64,000 bases of DNA from Sulfurimonas marina (GTDB lineage: Bacteria > Campylobacterota > Campylobacteria > Campylobacterales > Sulfurimonadaceae). A model generated the notes under the pieces. It was given only the letters and a program-made list of their open reading frames with translations, ran no database searches and was not told where the DNA came from. The stretch is taken from assembly GCF_014905095.1 (NCBI RefSeq), contig NZ_CP041165.1, positions 310,001-374,000 of the forward strand. Reading direction: 5' to 3'. The translations under genes and the position numbers were made by a program. Below, piece by piece: positions 1 through 8,807 of the stretch; position 1 is the first letter of the stretch; each line of letters starts with the position of its first letter.

Positions 1-1
1 G

Positions 2-646
2 TCTTTCCGCGGGCTTGGAATTGATGAAGGGCTTCGTATTTTACAAAAAGTAAAAGATGAGTTTGGCTATAAAGTTGTAACTGATGTTCATGAATCTACG
101 CAAGTAGCGCAAGTTGCTGAGGTTGTAGATATGCTTCAAATTCCTGCATTTTTATGTCGTCAGACAGACCTGCTTGTAGCATGTGCACAGACGGATAAAG
201 AGATCAATATTAAAAAAGGACAGTTTCTTTCAGCTGATGCAATGAAGTACCCTCTTTTAAAAGTGCTTCAAACTCGCGGATGTAATGAAGCGACATACGA
301 AAATGCAGCAAAACACGGTGTGTATCTGTGTGAGCGTGGGAACTCTTTTGGTTACGGGAATCTTGTAGTAGATATGAGAAACTTAGTGATCATGAGAAAC
401 TATGCACCTGTTATTTTCGATGCGACACACTCTGTTCAAATGCCTACAGCACAAGACGGTAAAACAGGTGGAGACAGCTCAATGGTTCCATACTTAGCAA
501 GTGCGGCAGCAGCAGTTGGCGTTGACGGTTTCTTCTTTGAAACACACTTCGATCCAAGCATTGCTTTGAGTGACGGACCGAATATGGTAAAATTAGACCA
601 ACTAAACGATTTAATAGAAAAAATCAAAAAAATTCAAGCGATATAA
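2..646 (+). CDS. kdsA: 3-deoxy-8-phosphooctulonate synthase, C-terminal part (partial gene)
   Basis: KdsA condenses phosphoenolpyruvate with arabinose 5-phosphate to make KDO-8-phosphate for the lipid A inner core. The frame is open from base 2, so the start and roughly the first 60 residues lie outside the window; about 214 residues are present. Recognisable family stretches include [45 protein letters not shown] and DATHSVQMP. The gene is 11-14 nt upstream of ribH on the same strand, so kdsA-ribH-nusB probably form one transcript. Length and motifs are normal for what is visible. DAHP synthase is a distant alternative but the motifs favour KdsA. Confidence 0.93.
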   Translation, partial: SFRGLGIDEGLRILQKVKDEFGYKVVTDVHESTQVAQVAEVVDMLQIPAFLCRQTDLLVACAQTDKEINIKKGQFLSADAMKYPLLKVLQTRGCNEATYENAAKHGVYLCERGNSFGYGNLVVDMRNLVIMRNYAPVIFDATHSVQMPTAQDGKTGGDSSMVPYLASAAAAVGVDGFFFETHFDPSIALSDGPNMVKLDQLNDLIEKIKKIQAI

Positions 647-660
647 ATTAAAGGAAAATG

Positions 661-1125
661 ATGCAAGTTATTGAGGGTAAATTAAGAGCTGTTGAAGGTA
701 AAAAAATAGCGATCGTAAGTACAAGATGGAATCACTTCGTAGTTGACAGATTAGTAGAGGGTGCAAAAGATGCATTCTTAAGACACGGCGGTGAAGAAGA
801 TAACTTAACACACGTATTAGCACCGGGTGCATTTGAATTACCGATGGTTGTTCAAAAACTTTTAGAGAGTGGAAAATATGACGGTGTATGTGCATTAGGT
901 GCAGTTATTCGTGGTTCAACTCCTCACTTTGATTATGTATCTGCTGAAGCGACAAAAGGGATCGCATCTATGAGTTTAAAATATCAAAAACCTGTTTCAT
1001 TCGGTCTTTTAACAACAGACACGATCGAGCAAGCGATAGAGAGAGCTGGTACTAAAGCCGGGAATAAAGGTTTTGAAGCGATGACTGTTGTACTTGAAAT
1101 GCTTGACCTTTACGAGGTACTGTAA
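661..1125 (+). CDS. ribH: 6,7-dimethyl-8-ribityllumazine synthase
   Basis: RibH carries out the penultimate step of riboflavin synthesis, joining 5-amino-6-ribitylaminouracil with 3,4-dihydroxy-2-butanone 4-phosphate in a cytoplasmic icosahedral or pentameric shell. Family signatures are visible: [16 protein letters not shown] near the N terminus, PGAFELP in the middle, and [14 protein letters not shown] with the catalytic region. The length of 154 residues is typical. Two adjacent ATG codons occur at 658 and 661; the second is 5 nt from the AAGGA at 651-655 and is preferred. The stop codon overlaps the nusB start by one base (TAATG), which suggests translational coupling. Confidence 0.95.
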   Translation: MQVIEGKLRAVEGKKIAIVSTRWNHFVVDRLVEGAKDAFLRHGGEEDNLTHVLAPGAFELPMVVQKLLESGKYDGVCALGAVIRGSTPHFDYVSAEATKGIASMSLKYQKPVSFGLLTTDTIEQAIERAGTKAGNKGFEAMTVVLEMLDLYEVL

Positions 1126-1526
1126 TGGCGACTAGACATCATGCTCGTATGGCTGTAGTTAGCCTTTTATATGCTTACGATTTAGGAAACGGAAATATCG
1201 CTGAACACACAGACGAGATTTTAGAAGAGAAAAAGATCCGTAATAAACAAAAAGATTTTGCACTCAATTTGTATGAAGGTGTAATGGAAAAACTGCCGGA
1301 ATGTGACAAAGCAATTATAGAACATCTAAAAGAGTGGGATTTTGAGCGTCTCGGTGCTATTGAAAGAGCGACACTTAGACTTGCAGCATACGAGATCTTA
1401 TTTGGTGAACTTGACAGTGCAGTTATTATCAACGAAGCTGTTGAGATTACAAAAGCTTTTGGAACTGAACAATCTCCAAAATTTATTAACGGTGTATTAG
1501 ACGCGATCTCTAAAGACAAAAAGTAG
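1125..1526 (+). CDS. nusB: Transcription antitermination factor NusB
   Basis: NusB binds boxA RNA with NusE (ribosomal protein S10) and supports antitermination of rRNA operons. The 133-residue all-helical protein shows the family landmarks: ATRHHARMAVVSLLYAYD at the N terminus, ERATLRLAAYEILF in the middle and the terminal segment with INEAVEITKAFG and FINGVLDAI. It overlaps ribH by one base; the ribH-nusB pairing is common in bacteria. Nothing unusual is seen. Confidence 0.95.
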   Translation: MATRHHARMAVVSLLYAYDLGNGNIAEHTDEILEEKKIRNKQKDFALNLYEGVMEKLPECDKAIIEHLKEWDFERLGAIERATLRLAAYEILFGELDSAVIINEAVEITKAFGTEQSPKFINGVLDAISKDKK

Positions 1527-1530
1527 TTTT

Positions 1531-2802
1531 ATGCGATATCTTGCACTCGTAATAGCGTTTGCTCTAAATCTTTTTGGAGCGAATGAATGTAATTCGTGCC
1601 ATCAAGAACAAACAAAATATATGACAAGTGAATGTACAACTTGTCATGTAGATACCCAACCACACCTAAAAGACAATCTACAAAAAACTTCCCCTGTTAC
1701 ACTTACAAACTATCAAAAATTTTATAACGATGACAGACCGATCATCCGTTCTTATCAAGGGAAAATGCAGACTAGTTACGGTTCATCACAATATTTTCAT
1801 ATGCAGGGTGATGTTCATTTCCAAAAAGGGATGATCTGTCAAGATTGTCACAGTTCAAAAGAGCTTCACAGTGACGGTTTTTGGCAGGCAAAGCAAGCGA
1901 GCAAGATAAAGTGTCAAGATTGTCACGGAACGATTGAAAAATATCCGTGGGAAATGGAAAATTCGTCAGAGATAAAAGCTAAAAGAGAAGGGGATAGTCT
2001 GCTATTTCATCTAGCATCTGGCAAAGTTATAGAACTCAAACCTCTCAAACTTTTAAAAAGAAGTGACGCCTTGTCCAAAGCGGCATGTATAGCGATGAAA
2101 AATATTGAGGCTCATTCAAAAAATCTTGAGTGTTCAAGTTGTCATGCTACATGGGCTCCACAGTTTTACGGCTCTGCACTTACATATAAAGAGATGAAAA
2201 ACAAAAAGCAAAAAGTTGAAAAAGAGAGCTTGTTTGTACGATGGGAAGAGCCGTTTTTAATGCAAAACAAAGATGGAAAAATCAGCCCTGCAGTACCAAA
2301 AACACCTCTAAAGACGATACTTACAGATGCTAAGGGAAATAGTACTATTGAACAAGGTGAGAACCTTTTGCAACCATTTGCTCCCCATACAATTCAGAAA
2401 AAAGCGAGAAGTTGTGAATCGTGTCATACTTCCTCTAAAGTATTAAACGGAACTATTGATAGCGGAGTATTTCAAGATAAAAATATTACACACTTTAATC
2501 TATCTAAAGTTTTAAGCGAGAAACAAAGAGATAAGCTTGATCGCAGAGGTGTTTGTTTATCATGTCACGATACGATTCCAAACGGTAATTTAGCAATTTC
2601 GACAGTCTCTCATATTACGCAGATGGTTACGATCGGGATTGATGAAAAACAGCATCAAACGATTCTTAAACGAATACTCAATATGAGTGCTTGGTTTCAG
2701 ATTATTTTAGTATTATTCGTTGTTTTAATATTGATATATATAATCTATACTACCGTCATAAAAAAGAGATCGATTAATCCGCGAAACAGAGGTTGGAAAT
2801 GA
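1531..2802 (+). CDS. Seven-haem, membrane-anchored periplasmic cytochrome c
   Basis: Seven CXXCH haem-binding motifs are visible in order: CNSCH, CTTCH, CQDCH, CQDCH, CSSCH, CESCH and CLSCH. A short N-terminal hydrophobic segment (residues about 1-17) would export the protein, and one strongly hydrophobic helix near residues 385-412 followed by KKRS would anchor it, leaving the haem domain in the periplasm. It resembles tetrahaem and multihaem quinol- or redox-partner cytochromes, but I cannot assign a substrate. The stop codon overlaps the next gene, a DUF302 protein, which suggests the two work together. The start lacks a strong Shine-Dalgarno. Electron-transfer function is inferred from the haem motifs only. 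Confidence 0.88.
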   Translation: MRYLALVIAFALNLFGANECNSCHQEQTKYMTSECTTCHVDTQPHLKDNLQKTSPVTLTNYQKFYNDDRPIIRSYQGKMQTSYGSSQYFHMQGDVHFQKGMICQDCHSSKELHSDGFWQAKQASKIKCQDCHGTIEKYPWEMENSSEIKAKREGDSLLFHLASGKVIELKPLKLLKRSDALSKAACIAMKNIEAHSKNLECSSCHATWAPQFYGSALTYKEMKNKKQKVEKESLFVRWEEPFLMQNKDGKISPAVPKTPLKTILTDAKGNSTIEQGENLLQPFAPHTIQKKARSCESCHTSSKVLNGTIDSGVFQDKNITHFNLSKVLSEKQRDKLDRRGVCLSCHDTIPNGNLAISTVSHITQMVTIGIDEKQHQTILKRILNMSAWFQIILVLFVVLILIYIIYTTVIKKRSINPRNRGWK

Positions 2803-3245
2803 TGAAAAGTTTACTATTTTTAATTACATTTTCTCTTAGTTTATTCTCTTCAGAGATGATTATCAAAGAGAGTTCTTGCAGTGTTGATCAAACAGTTCTA
2901 AATATACAAAATATTGTAAAGAATAAAGGACTTGCTCTGTTTGCTACAATTGATCACGGTGCAAATGCAAAAGATGTAGGAATGGAACTTTCAGACTCTA
3001 AAGTGGTGATATTTGGAAACCCTAAACTTGGAACAACACTAATGCAGCAAGATATAAAAGCAGGATTAGACCTTCCACTTCGTATTTTGGTATATAAAGA
3101 TCAAAACGGAAACGTAAAAATGGCATATAGAGACGGCTCATGGCTGGCTGAGCATCATCTTTTAAATGCCCCTAAAAAAATTGCAAAAGTAAATAATGCA
3201 ATGGACAAAATTACAACAAGAGCGGGACAATGCAAAAAAGACTAA
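2802..3245 (+). CDS. DUF302 family exported protein
   Basis: About 147 residues, beginning with a signal peptide (MKSLLFLITFSLSLFSSEM) and followed by a DUF302-like core: VKNKGLALFATIDHGANAKDVG, then VVIFGNPKLGTTLM and a LPLRILVYKD strand. DUF302 proteins are small alpha/beta proteins of unknown biochemical role that often sit beside redox or sulfur genes. ATG codons at 2799 and 2802 both overlap the upstream cytochrome stop; 2802 is chosen because it leads straight into the signal peptide. Its end overlaps mqnC by 16 nt. Co-expression with the seven-haem cytochrome is likely; a direct interaction is inference. Confidence 0.8.
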   Translation: MKSLLFLITFSLSLFSSEMIIKESSCSVDQTVLNIQNIVKNKGLALFATIDHGANAKDVGMELSDSKVVIFGNPKLGTTLMQQDIKAGLDLPLRILVYKDQNGNVKMAYRDGSWLAEHHLLNAPKKIAKVNNAMDKITTRAGQCKKD

Positions 3246-4279
3246 CAAAAGAAGAAGCACTTGATTTAATTAGAAACGCTGATCTCAAAGAGCTGGGAAG
3301 ATTAGCGACACAACGAAAAAAAGAGTTACATCCTGATGGTGTTACATCGTTTGTCATTGATAGAAATATCAACTACACAAATATCTGCTGGGTTGATTGT
3401 AAATTCTGTGCATTTTACAGACACGAAAAAGATGCAGATGCATATGTACTTACGTTTGATGAGATCGATGCAAAGATCGATGAACTTTTAGAGATTGGCG
3501 GGACACAGATCCTTTTTCAAGGAGGCGTACATCCAAAACTGAAGATTGAATGGTATGAGGATTTAGTTGAACATATCCATACAAAATATCCACAAATTAC
3601 GATTCACGGTTTTTCTTCAATCGAGATCGACTTTATCGCTAAGGTCTCACGTATCTCTGTTTCGGAAGTTTTAGCACGTCTTAAAGCAAAAGGTTTAGCA
3701 TCTATCCCTGGTGCGGGGGCAGAGATCCTCTCAGACAAAGTAAGAGATATCATTGCGCCGAAAAAGATTGACAGTGATGTATGGGTAGATATCCATAGAC
3801 AGGCACACAAACTTGACATTAAATCAACTGCGACTATGATGTACGGAACTGTTGAGAGTGATGAAGATATTATCGATCACCTCGATATGGTAAGAAACTT
3901 GCAAGACGAAACCGGAGGATTCCGTGCGTTTATCATGTGGAGTTTCCAAGGGAAAAACACTGAGCTTTTACGCCTGATTCCGGATATGCCAAAACCATCA
4001 TCAAATAGATACCTTAGACTTTTAGCGGTTGCACGTCTGTATCTTGATAATGTTCCAAATATCCAAAGTTCATGGGTGACACAAGGGCCGTACATCGGGC
4101 AGATGGCTCTTCATTTCGGAGCAAATGATCTCGGTTCAACTATGATGGAAGAGAATGTTGTAAGCTCGGCGGGAGCTAGCTTTAGAATGGCAAAAGATGA
4201 GATGGTACACCTTATCAAAGAGATAGGTGAAACACCGGCAATTAGAAATACGGCGTACGATATTTTAGAGACTTTTTAA
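3230..4279 (+). CDS. mqnC: Cyclic dehypoxanthinyl futalosine synthase (radical SAM)
   Basis: MqnC cyclises dehypoxanthine futalosine in the futalosine route to menaquinone, the respiratory quinone of Campylobacterota. The radical-SAM iron-sulfur motif is CX3CX2C (CWVDCKFC, about residues 46-53) followed by AFYR, which separates MqnC from aminofutalosine synthase MqnE. Further matches are ILFQGGVHPKL, HGFSSIEI, ASIPGAGAEIL and TATMMYGTVE. At 349 residues the length is normal. It overlaps the DUF302 gene upstream and the M16-like gene downstream (TAATG), so it sits inside an operon. mqnP, a later gene of the same pathway, lies about 8 kb downstream. Confidence 0.93.
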   Translation: MQKRLTKEEALDLIRNADLKELGRLATQRKKELHPDGVTSFVIDRNINYTNICWVDCKFCAFYRHEKDADAYVLTFDEIDAKIDELLEIGGTQILFQGGVHPKLKIEWYEDLVEHIHTKYPQITIHGFSSIEIDFIAKVSRISVSEVLARLKAKGLASIPGAGAEILSDKVRDIIAPKKIDSDVWVDIHRQAHKLDIKSTATMMYGTVESDEDIIDHLDMVRNLQDETGGFRAFIMWSFQGKNTELLRLIPDMPKPSSNRYLRLLAVARLYLDNVPNIQSSWVTQGPYIGQMALHFGANDLGSTMMEENVVSSAGASFRMAKDEMVHLIKEIGETPAIRNTAYDILETF

Positions 4280-5562
4280 TGAAGTTTTTTTTAGCACTTT
4301 TTTTATTAGGACAGATTGTAATGGCAGCAAAGATTGAGAGCATAGAGGTAAAAGGGATAGAAGTTCCCGTAATTTTTGAAGAGGATTCAAGACTTCCGAT
4401 AGTTACAACACAGTTTGTATTTACAAACTCGGGAAGTATAACAGACACGAAGATAGCAGGTCTTGCAAAGTTTTCATCTCGCATTTTAAATGAAGGGACG
4501 AAAAAGTTAGGTGCAGACGGTTTTGCACAGGAGTTGGAATCTCGTGCTATTCACATCTCTTCAAACTGTGGAAAAGAGACTTTTGTGATCGAAGTGAGCT
4601 CTTTAAAAGAAGAATATGCCAAGTCTATGAAGTATTTAAAAGAGCTGGTAGATGATCCAAACTACAGTGAGAGTGCATTAGAAAAAGTAAAAACTACAAT
4701 GATTGGCGGACTCTCAAGAAAAGCAAACGACTTTGACTATGTTGCAGCAGTTGAGTTAAACAAAGTACTTTTTGAAGGGACAGTTCTCGCACAACCAAGC
4801 AGCGGTGAGATCGAAACACTTAAAAAGATTAAACTCAAAGATGTAAAAACATTTGTAGATGAGCATATTTGTCTATCTCGTGCGATTGTAGTGGTTGGTG
4901 GAGATGTGACTTTAGAGGATGTGAAAAAGCAGATCAAAAAAGTTCTAAAAACGCTTCCAAAAGGAAAAGCTGAAGAATTACCACATTTTGATGTAAGAGC
5001 AGAGTCTAAAGAGAATGTGTTAGACAGAGAAACACAACAGGCATATATCTATTTCGGTTCTCCATACAATATGGATGTGAGCGATGAGGACAACTACAAA
5101 GCTAGAGTAGCTACTTTTATTTTGGGAATGGGTGGTTTTGGAAGCCGTCTTATGGAAGAGGTTCGTGTAAAACGCGGTTTGGCTTACAGTGCATATGCAA
5201 GAGTTGAAGTGACAAAATCACGCTCATATCTAACGGGATATCTGCAAACAAAGATAGAATCAAGTGATGAAGCAAAAACAACTGTGAAAGAGGTGTTTGC
5301 CGATTTCGTAAAAAACGGCGTGACACAAGATGAACTAGAGCAAACGAAGAAGTTCTTACTTGGAAGCGAGCCGCTTAGAGTTGAGACAATGAGTCAAAGA
5401 CTTAACCGTACATTTATGGAGTACTATAAAGGGTTTAAACTCGATCACTCTAAAGAGGAGCTAAAAAAGATCGAAGCCCTGCAGCTTGATGAATTAAACG
5501 AATTTATAAAAAAACATACAGAGATACTTGACCTTAGTTTTGCGATCGTAACTAAAAAATAA
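4279..5562 (+). CDS. M16 (pitrilysin-like) family protein lacking the zinc-binding motif
   Basis: A 427-residue exported protein with a signal peptide (cleavage probably after MAA) and the two-domain M16 fold: an N-terminal half with TKIAGLAKFSSRILNEGT and a C-terminal half with the family RGLAYSAYARVE segment. Catalytic M16 proteins have HXXEH at the position where this protein reads K-F-S-S-R, so both histidines and the glutamate are absent, while the substrate-binding Arg/Tyr region is kept. This fits a non-catalytic partner subunit or chaperone-like paralogue. It follows mqnC with a TAATG overlap. No catalytic M16 partner is in the window. Fold assignment is confident; function is open. 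Confidence 0.85.
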   Translation: MKFFLALFLLGQIVMAAKIESIEVKGIEVPVIFEEDSRLPIVTTQFVFTNSGSITDTKIAGLAKFSSRILNEGTKKLGADGFAQELESRAIHISSNCGKETFVIEVSSLKEEYAKSMKYLKELVDDPNYSESALEKVKTTMIGGLSRKANDFDYVAAVELNKVLFEGTVLAQPSSGEIETLKKIKLKDVKTFVDEHICLSRAIVVVGGDVTLEDVKKQIKKVLKTLPKGKAEELPHFDVRAESKENVLDRETQQAYIYFGSPYNMDVSDEDNYKARVATFILGMGGFGSRLMEEVRVKRGLAYSAYARVEVTKSRSYLTGYLQTKIESSDEAKTTVKEVFADFVKNGVTQDELEQTKKFLLGSEPLRVETMSQRLNRTFMEYYKGFKLDHSKEELKKIEALQLDELNEFIKKHTEILDLSFAIVTKK

Positions 5563-5569
5563 GAGATAT

Positions 5570-7810
5570 ATGACACAGACACTTATTGGGCAGATCGACA
5601 GAATCCTTTTCGAAGATGACGGATTTGTTATTGCTGTACTTAAAAGTGGAGAGAAAGTCAGCGGTACATACTATGAGAGTAGTATTGAAAGTATTAAAGG
5701 CTCCGCTGTTACTCTAAAAGGGGTATGGGAGGAGCATAAAAAGTACGGACGTACTTTTAAGTTTGAATCTCTTAAAGTAAATCAAAATGAACTCTTTTTC
5801 TTTTTAAACAAAATAATAAAAGGTTTTACGAAAAAACTTGCAGCCGATCTGATAGAACATTTTGGTTCTAAAGAGTTGGTAAATATCTTAGATAATGATA
5901 TAGAGAGACTTTTAGAGTTTAAAGGGATAAAGGAAAAACGTCTTAAAAAGATCCAATCCTCTTGGAAACAGTTTCGCTCTATGAGAAATTTGGGAGAGTT
6001 TTTAAGCCCTTTTGATGTTTCCCCAGCATTACTTACTACAATTGCAAATGCGATGAAAGATGTACAAGAACCTTGTACAAAGATCAAAGAGAACCCTTAC
6101 GTACTTACAAATATCTCTGGCATTGGTTTTAAACGTGCCGATGAATTAGCCCTTAAAATGGGTGTAGCAGCTGAGGATGAAAACAGGCTTAGTTCGGCAA
6201 TGGATTATGTACTTTTAGAGTACTGCGAAGCTAACGGAAATAGCTGTATTTCAAAACAGATCCTTTTTACTGCCCTTGATGAACTACTTGGATTTTTTAA
6301 CAAAGAGAACCTTTATGAGGCTATTTTAGTTGAACGTGTTGCAGAGCAAAGCATTGTGCTAATGAAGCACGATCGTGTCTCTCCTGCAAGACTGTATGAT
6401 GCTGAGAAGTTTTTATACGATACATTCTCTAAAAGAGCAAAACTTGATAACGGCGGTTTTGTAAAAGATCTTGACAGTTTTTTAGCGGATCAGGAGTTAA
6501 AACTTGGAGAGCAGCAGAGAAAAGCGGTAGAGTCAATCAACCAAGGTGCAAGTCTGCTCTTTTTAGTGGGATATGCAGGTACCGGTAAATCAACCACTTC
6601 AAAAACTATTCTCAATCTTTTAAACACGCGTTACGATAAAAAAGAGATCATCACCTGTGCACTCAGCGGTATTGCATCGCAGCGTATCAGCGATACGACG
6701 GGGTATGAGAGTGCGACTATTCAATCGCTCTTGGTAAAACACGAAGAATCGGATAAGTTTCCATACTCGGTGGTGCTTATTGATGAGGCGAGTATGATAA
6801 ACTCCTCGCTCTTTGCCAGACTGATGGGGAAAGTTTCCAACGGTGCAATCGTGATCGTAGTTGGGGATGATGCTCAGCTTCCACCTATCGGAGCGGGAAA
6901 TGTTCTAAGTGATATGCTTGAATTGCAGTTTGCCCCGATTGTAAAACTTACACAGATCTACCGTCAAAGTGAAGATCAGGCAATCACACTTATCGCTAAT
7001 GATATTCGTCAGGCACAAGTGCCGCAGTATCGTGCAAAGTATGAGGATTTTGAGTTTATTGATGTAAGTATTGCAAACTATTACGCTTTGAAAAATCAGC
7101 TTTCACAAGATGAGTTAAAAGATCTGCGTGAGAAAAATTCTCAAGATATCATTGCTGAGATGTTGCATAAAGTGGTTGAGTCGATCGAAAAAGCGCGTTA
7201 CAGACTTAACAATAAACAGATCAAAGAGTATCTGAACTATTTTCAAGTGATTACTCCTATGAAGGGTGGGACACTCGGTACGACAAATCTCAATAAAATT
7301 TTGCAGGAGTACTTTAACCCAAATCCGAAAAAATGTTTTAAAAAGGGAGGTGTAGAGTTTCGTTTGATGGATAAGGTAGTTCATACAAAAAATGAGAACA
7401 TGACCTCTTGGAGTTCCGATGGATTTAAGATGGGGGAAGATTCAGCTCAAAGACGCGTATTTAACGGAATGAGCGGGCTTTTATTTAAGATAGAAGATGA
7501 AGATGAACAACTGTTCGTATATTATCCGAATGAGGATATTGTGGTGCAGTATGAGTTTGATGAAGCAAAAAACTATTTGATGCTCTCGTATGCCCTTACT
7601 ATCCATAAAGTGCAGGGGATGGAGTATGACATAGTTGTTATTCCTATGAGTTTTTCTCACTATATTATGCACAACACAAAACTCATCTATACTGCGATCA
7701 CAAGAGCAAAACACAGATGTATAATTATCGGTGAAAGTGGCGCTTTTGAGAATGCATGTAGAAGAGTTGAAACTACAAAAAGAGATACCGTTTTACTGGA
7801 GTTAAATTGA
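5570..7810 (+). CDS. recD2: RecD2-like ATP-dependent DNA helicase
   Basis: A 746-residue superfamily 1B helicase of the RecD/TraA type without RecBC partners nearby. The N terminus (GQIDRILFEDDGFVIAVLK) is the OB-like region of RecD2, followed by helix-hairpin-helix-like stretches (FKGIKEKRLKKI, ISGIGFKRADEL). Walker A GYAGTGKST is near residue 335, Walker B VVLIDEAS near 403, then GDDAQLPPIG, LTQIYRQ and the C-terminal YALTIHKVQGMEYD and YTAITRAKH motifs. These translocate 5'-3' on single-stranded DNA in characterised relatives. The end overlaps the weak TTG that could start the next gene. Symbol given by architecture. Confidence 0.9.
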   Translation: MTQTLIGQIDRILFEDDGFVIAVLKSGEKVSGTYYESSIESIKGSAVTLKGVWEEHKKYGRTFKFESLKVNQNELFFFLNKIIKGFTKKLAADLIEHFGSKELVNILDNDIERLLEFKGIKEKRLKKIQSSWKQFRSMRNLGEFLSPFDVSPALLTTIANAMKDVQEPCTKIKENPYVLTNISGIGFKRADELALKMGVAAEDENRLSSAMDYVLLEYCEANGNSCISKQILFTALDELLGFFNKENLYEAILVERVAEQSIVLMKHDRVSPARLYDAEKFLYDTFSKRAKLDNGGFVKDLDSFLADQELKLGEQQRKAVESINQGASLLFLVGYAGTGKSTTSKTILNLLNTRYDKKEIITCALSGIASQRISDTTGYESATIQSLLVKHEESDKFPYSVVLIDEASMINSSLFARLMGKVSNGAIVIVVGDDAQLPPIGAGNVLSDMLELQFAPIVKLTQIYRQSEDQAITLIANDIRQAQVPQYRAKYEDFEFIDVSIANYYALKNQLSQDELKDLREKNSQDIIAEMLHKVVESIEKARYRLNNKQIKEYLNYFQVITPMKGGTLGTTNLNKILQEYFNPNPKKCFKKGGVEFRLMDKVVHTKNENMTSWSSDGFKMGEDSAQRRVFNGMSGLLFKIEDEDEQLFVYYPNEDIVVQYEFDEAKNYLMLSYALTIHKVQGMEYDIVVIPMSFSHYIMHNTKLIYTAITRAKHRCIIIGESGAFENACRRVETTKRDTVLLELN

Positions 7811-7826
7811 CAAAGAAAGAAAGTAG

Positions 7827-7832
7827 TATAAT
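7827..7832 (+). promoter_or_regulatory. Probable -10 element for the LOG gene
   Basis: A perfect TATAAT lies at the end of recD2. Initiation about 7 nt downstream would fall just before the AAAGGTGG Shine-Dalgarno at 7838-7844, supporting the ATG at 7852 as the start and a private promoter for this gene. Confidence 0.5.
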
Positions 7833-7851
7833 TATGCAAAGGTGGTCAGAT

Positions 7852-8763
7852 ATGCAGAATGAAAAAAGAGTAAGATTTCCTTGGGAGGATCCTAAGTCAT
7901 CAAAAGAGGACCCAAAAGCATCAGAATTAATCGATAGACTGGTAAAGAGTCCTACATATAAACTGGCTTTTCAAGACAGCGATTTTTTAGAATCGAGTGA
8001 AGCACGCGGTGTACGTTTAGAACTAGATTATTTAAAAGCAGAACTACAGATTAGAAAACTTGGTATTGAACATACGATAGTTGTTTTTGGAAGTGCAAGA
8101 ATAGTAGAACCTAAAACTGCCATAGCACGATTTAACGAAGTGGAAGAGAAGCTTGAAAAAGCACCTGACGATAGAGTGTTATTGCGTGAATTGTATGTTG
8201 CCGAGCGTATGATCGGAAAGAGTATCTACTATGAAGATGCACGCAGATTTGGTCGATTAGTTGGCGAGAGTGGAAAAAATCCCGATGATTGTCGTATTAC
8301 GATTATGACTGGTGGCGGTCCGGGAATCATGGAAGCTGCAAATCGTGGTTCTTACGATGTTGGTGCAAAGACGATCGGACTTAATATTTTGTTACCACAT
8401 GAACAGTTTCCAAATCCTTATATAACGCCGGAACTCTGTTTTCAGTTTCACTACTTTGCTGTAAGAAAGATGCACTTTTTAAATCGTGCCAAAGCACTTG
8501 TTGTATATCCAGGTGGTTTTGGAACGTTTGATGAGCTTTTTGAAACACTCACACTTATACAAACAGAAAAAACAACTCCTATCCCTATAGTACTTGTCGG
8601 TAAAAGTTTTTGGGAGAGAGCCCTGAACTTTGCTTTTTTACAGGAAGAGGGTGTAATTGCAGCTGAAGATTTGGAAATATTTAAATTTGTAGACAATGCC
8701 AATGAAGCATGGGAATATATACTTAACTGGTATACGGAAAAAGGTATTCCATTAGTGCAATAA
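7852..8763 (+). CDS. LOG family protein (lysine-decarboxylase-like nucleotide phosphoribohydrolase fold)
   Basis: About 303 residues with the Rossmann-like LOG domain: IVVFGSARI, then MTGGGPGIMEAANRG (near residue 155) and the diagnostic PGGFGTFDE motif (near residue 219) with the ETLTLIQTEK that follows. LOG proteins cleave phosphoribose from nucleoside monophosphates, including cytokinin precursors in some organisms; the substrate here is unknown. Starts at 7807 (TTG) and 7834 (ATG) are in frame, but the ATG at 7852 has an AAAGGTGG at 7 nt spacing and a -10 placed just upstream. An N-terminal extension of about 70 residues precedes the conserved core, which is longer than in the short LOG proteins. 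Confidence 0.88.
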   Translation: MQNEKRVRFPWEDPKSSKEDPKASELIDRLVKSPTYKLAFQDSDFLESSEARGVRLELDYLKAELQIRKLGIEHTIVVFGSARIVEPKTAIARFNEVEEKLEKAPDDRVLLRELYVAERMIGKSIYYEDARRFGRLVGESGKNPDDCRITIMTGGGPGIMEAANRGSYDVGAKTIGLNILLPHEQFPNPYITPELCFQFHYFAVRKMHFLNRAKALVVYPGGFGTFDELFETLTLIQTEKTTPIPIVLVGKSFWERALNFAFLQEEGVIAAEDLEIFKFVDNANEAWEYILNWYTEKGIPLVQ

Positions 8764-8807
8764 TTTAAAATAGTGTACAATAGTGAAAAAATATGAAAAG
8801 GTATCTT

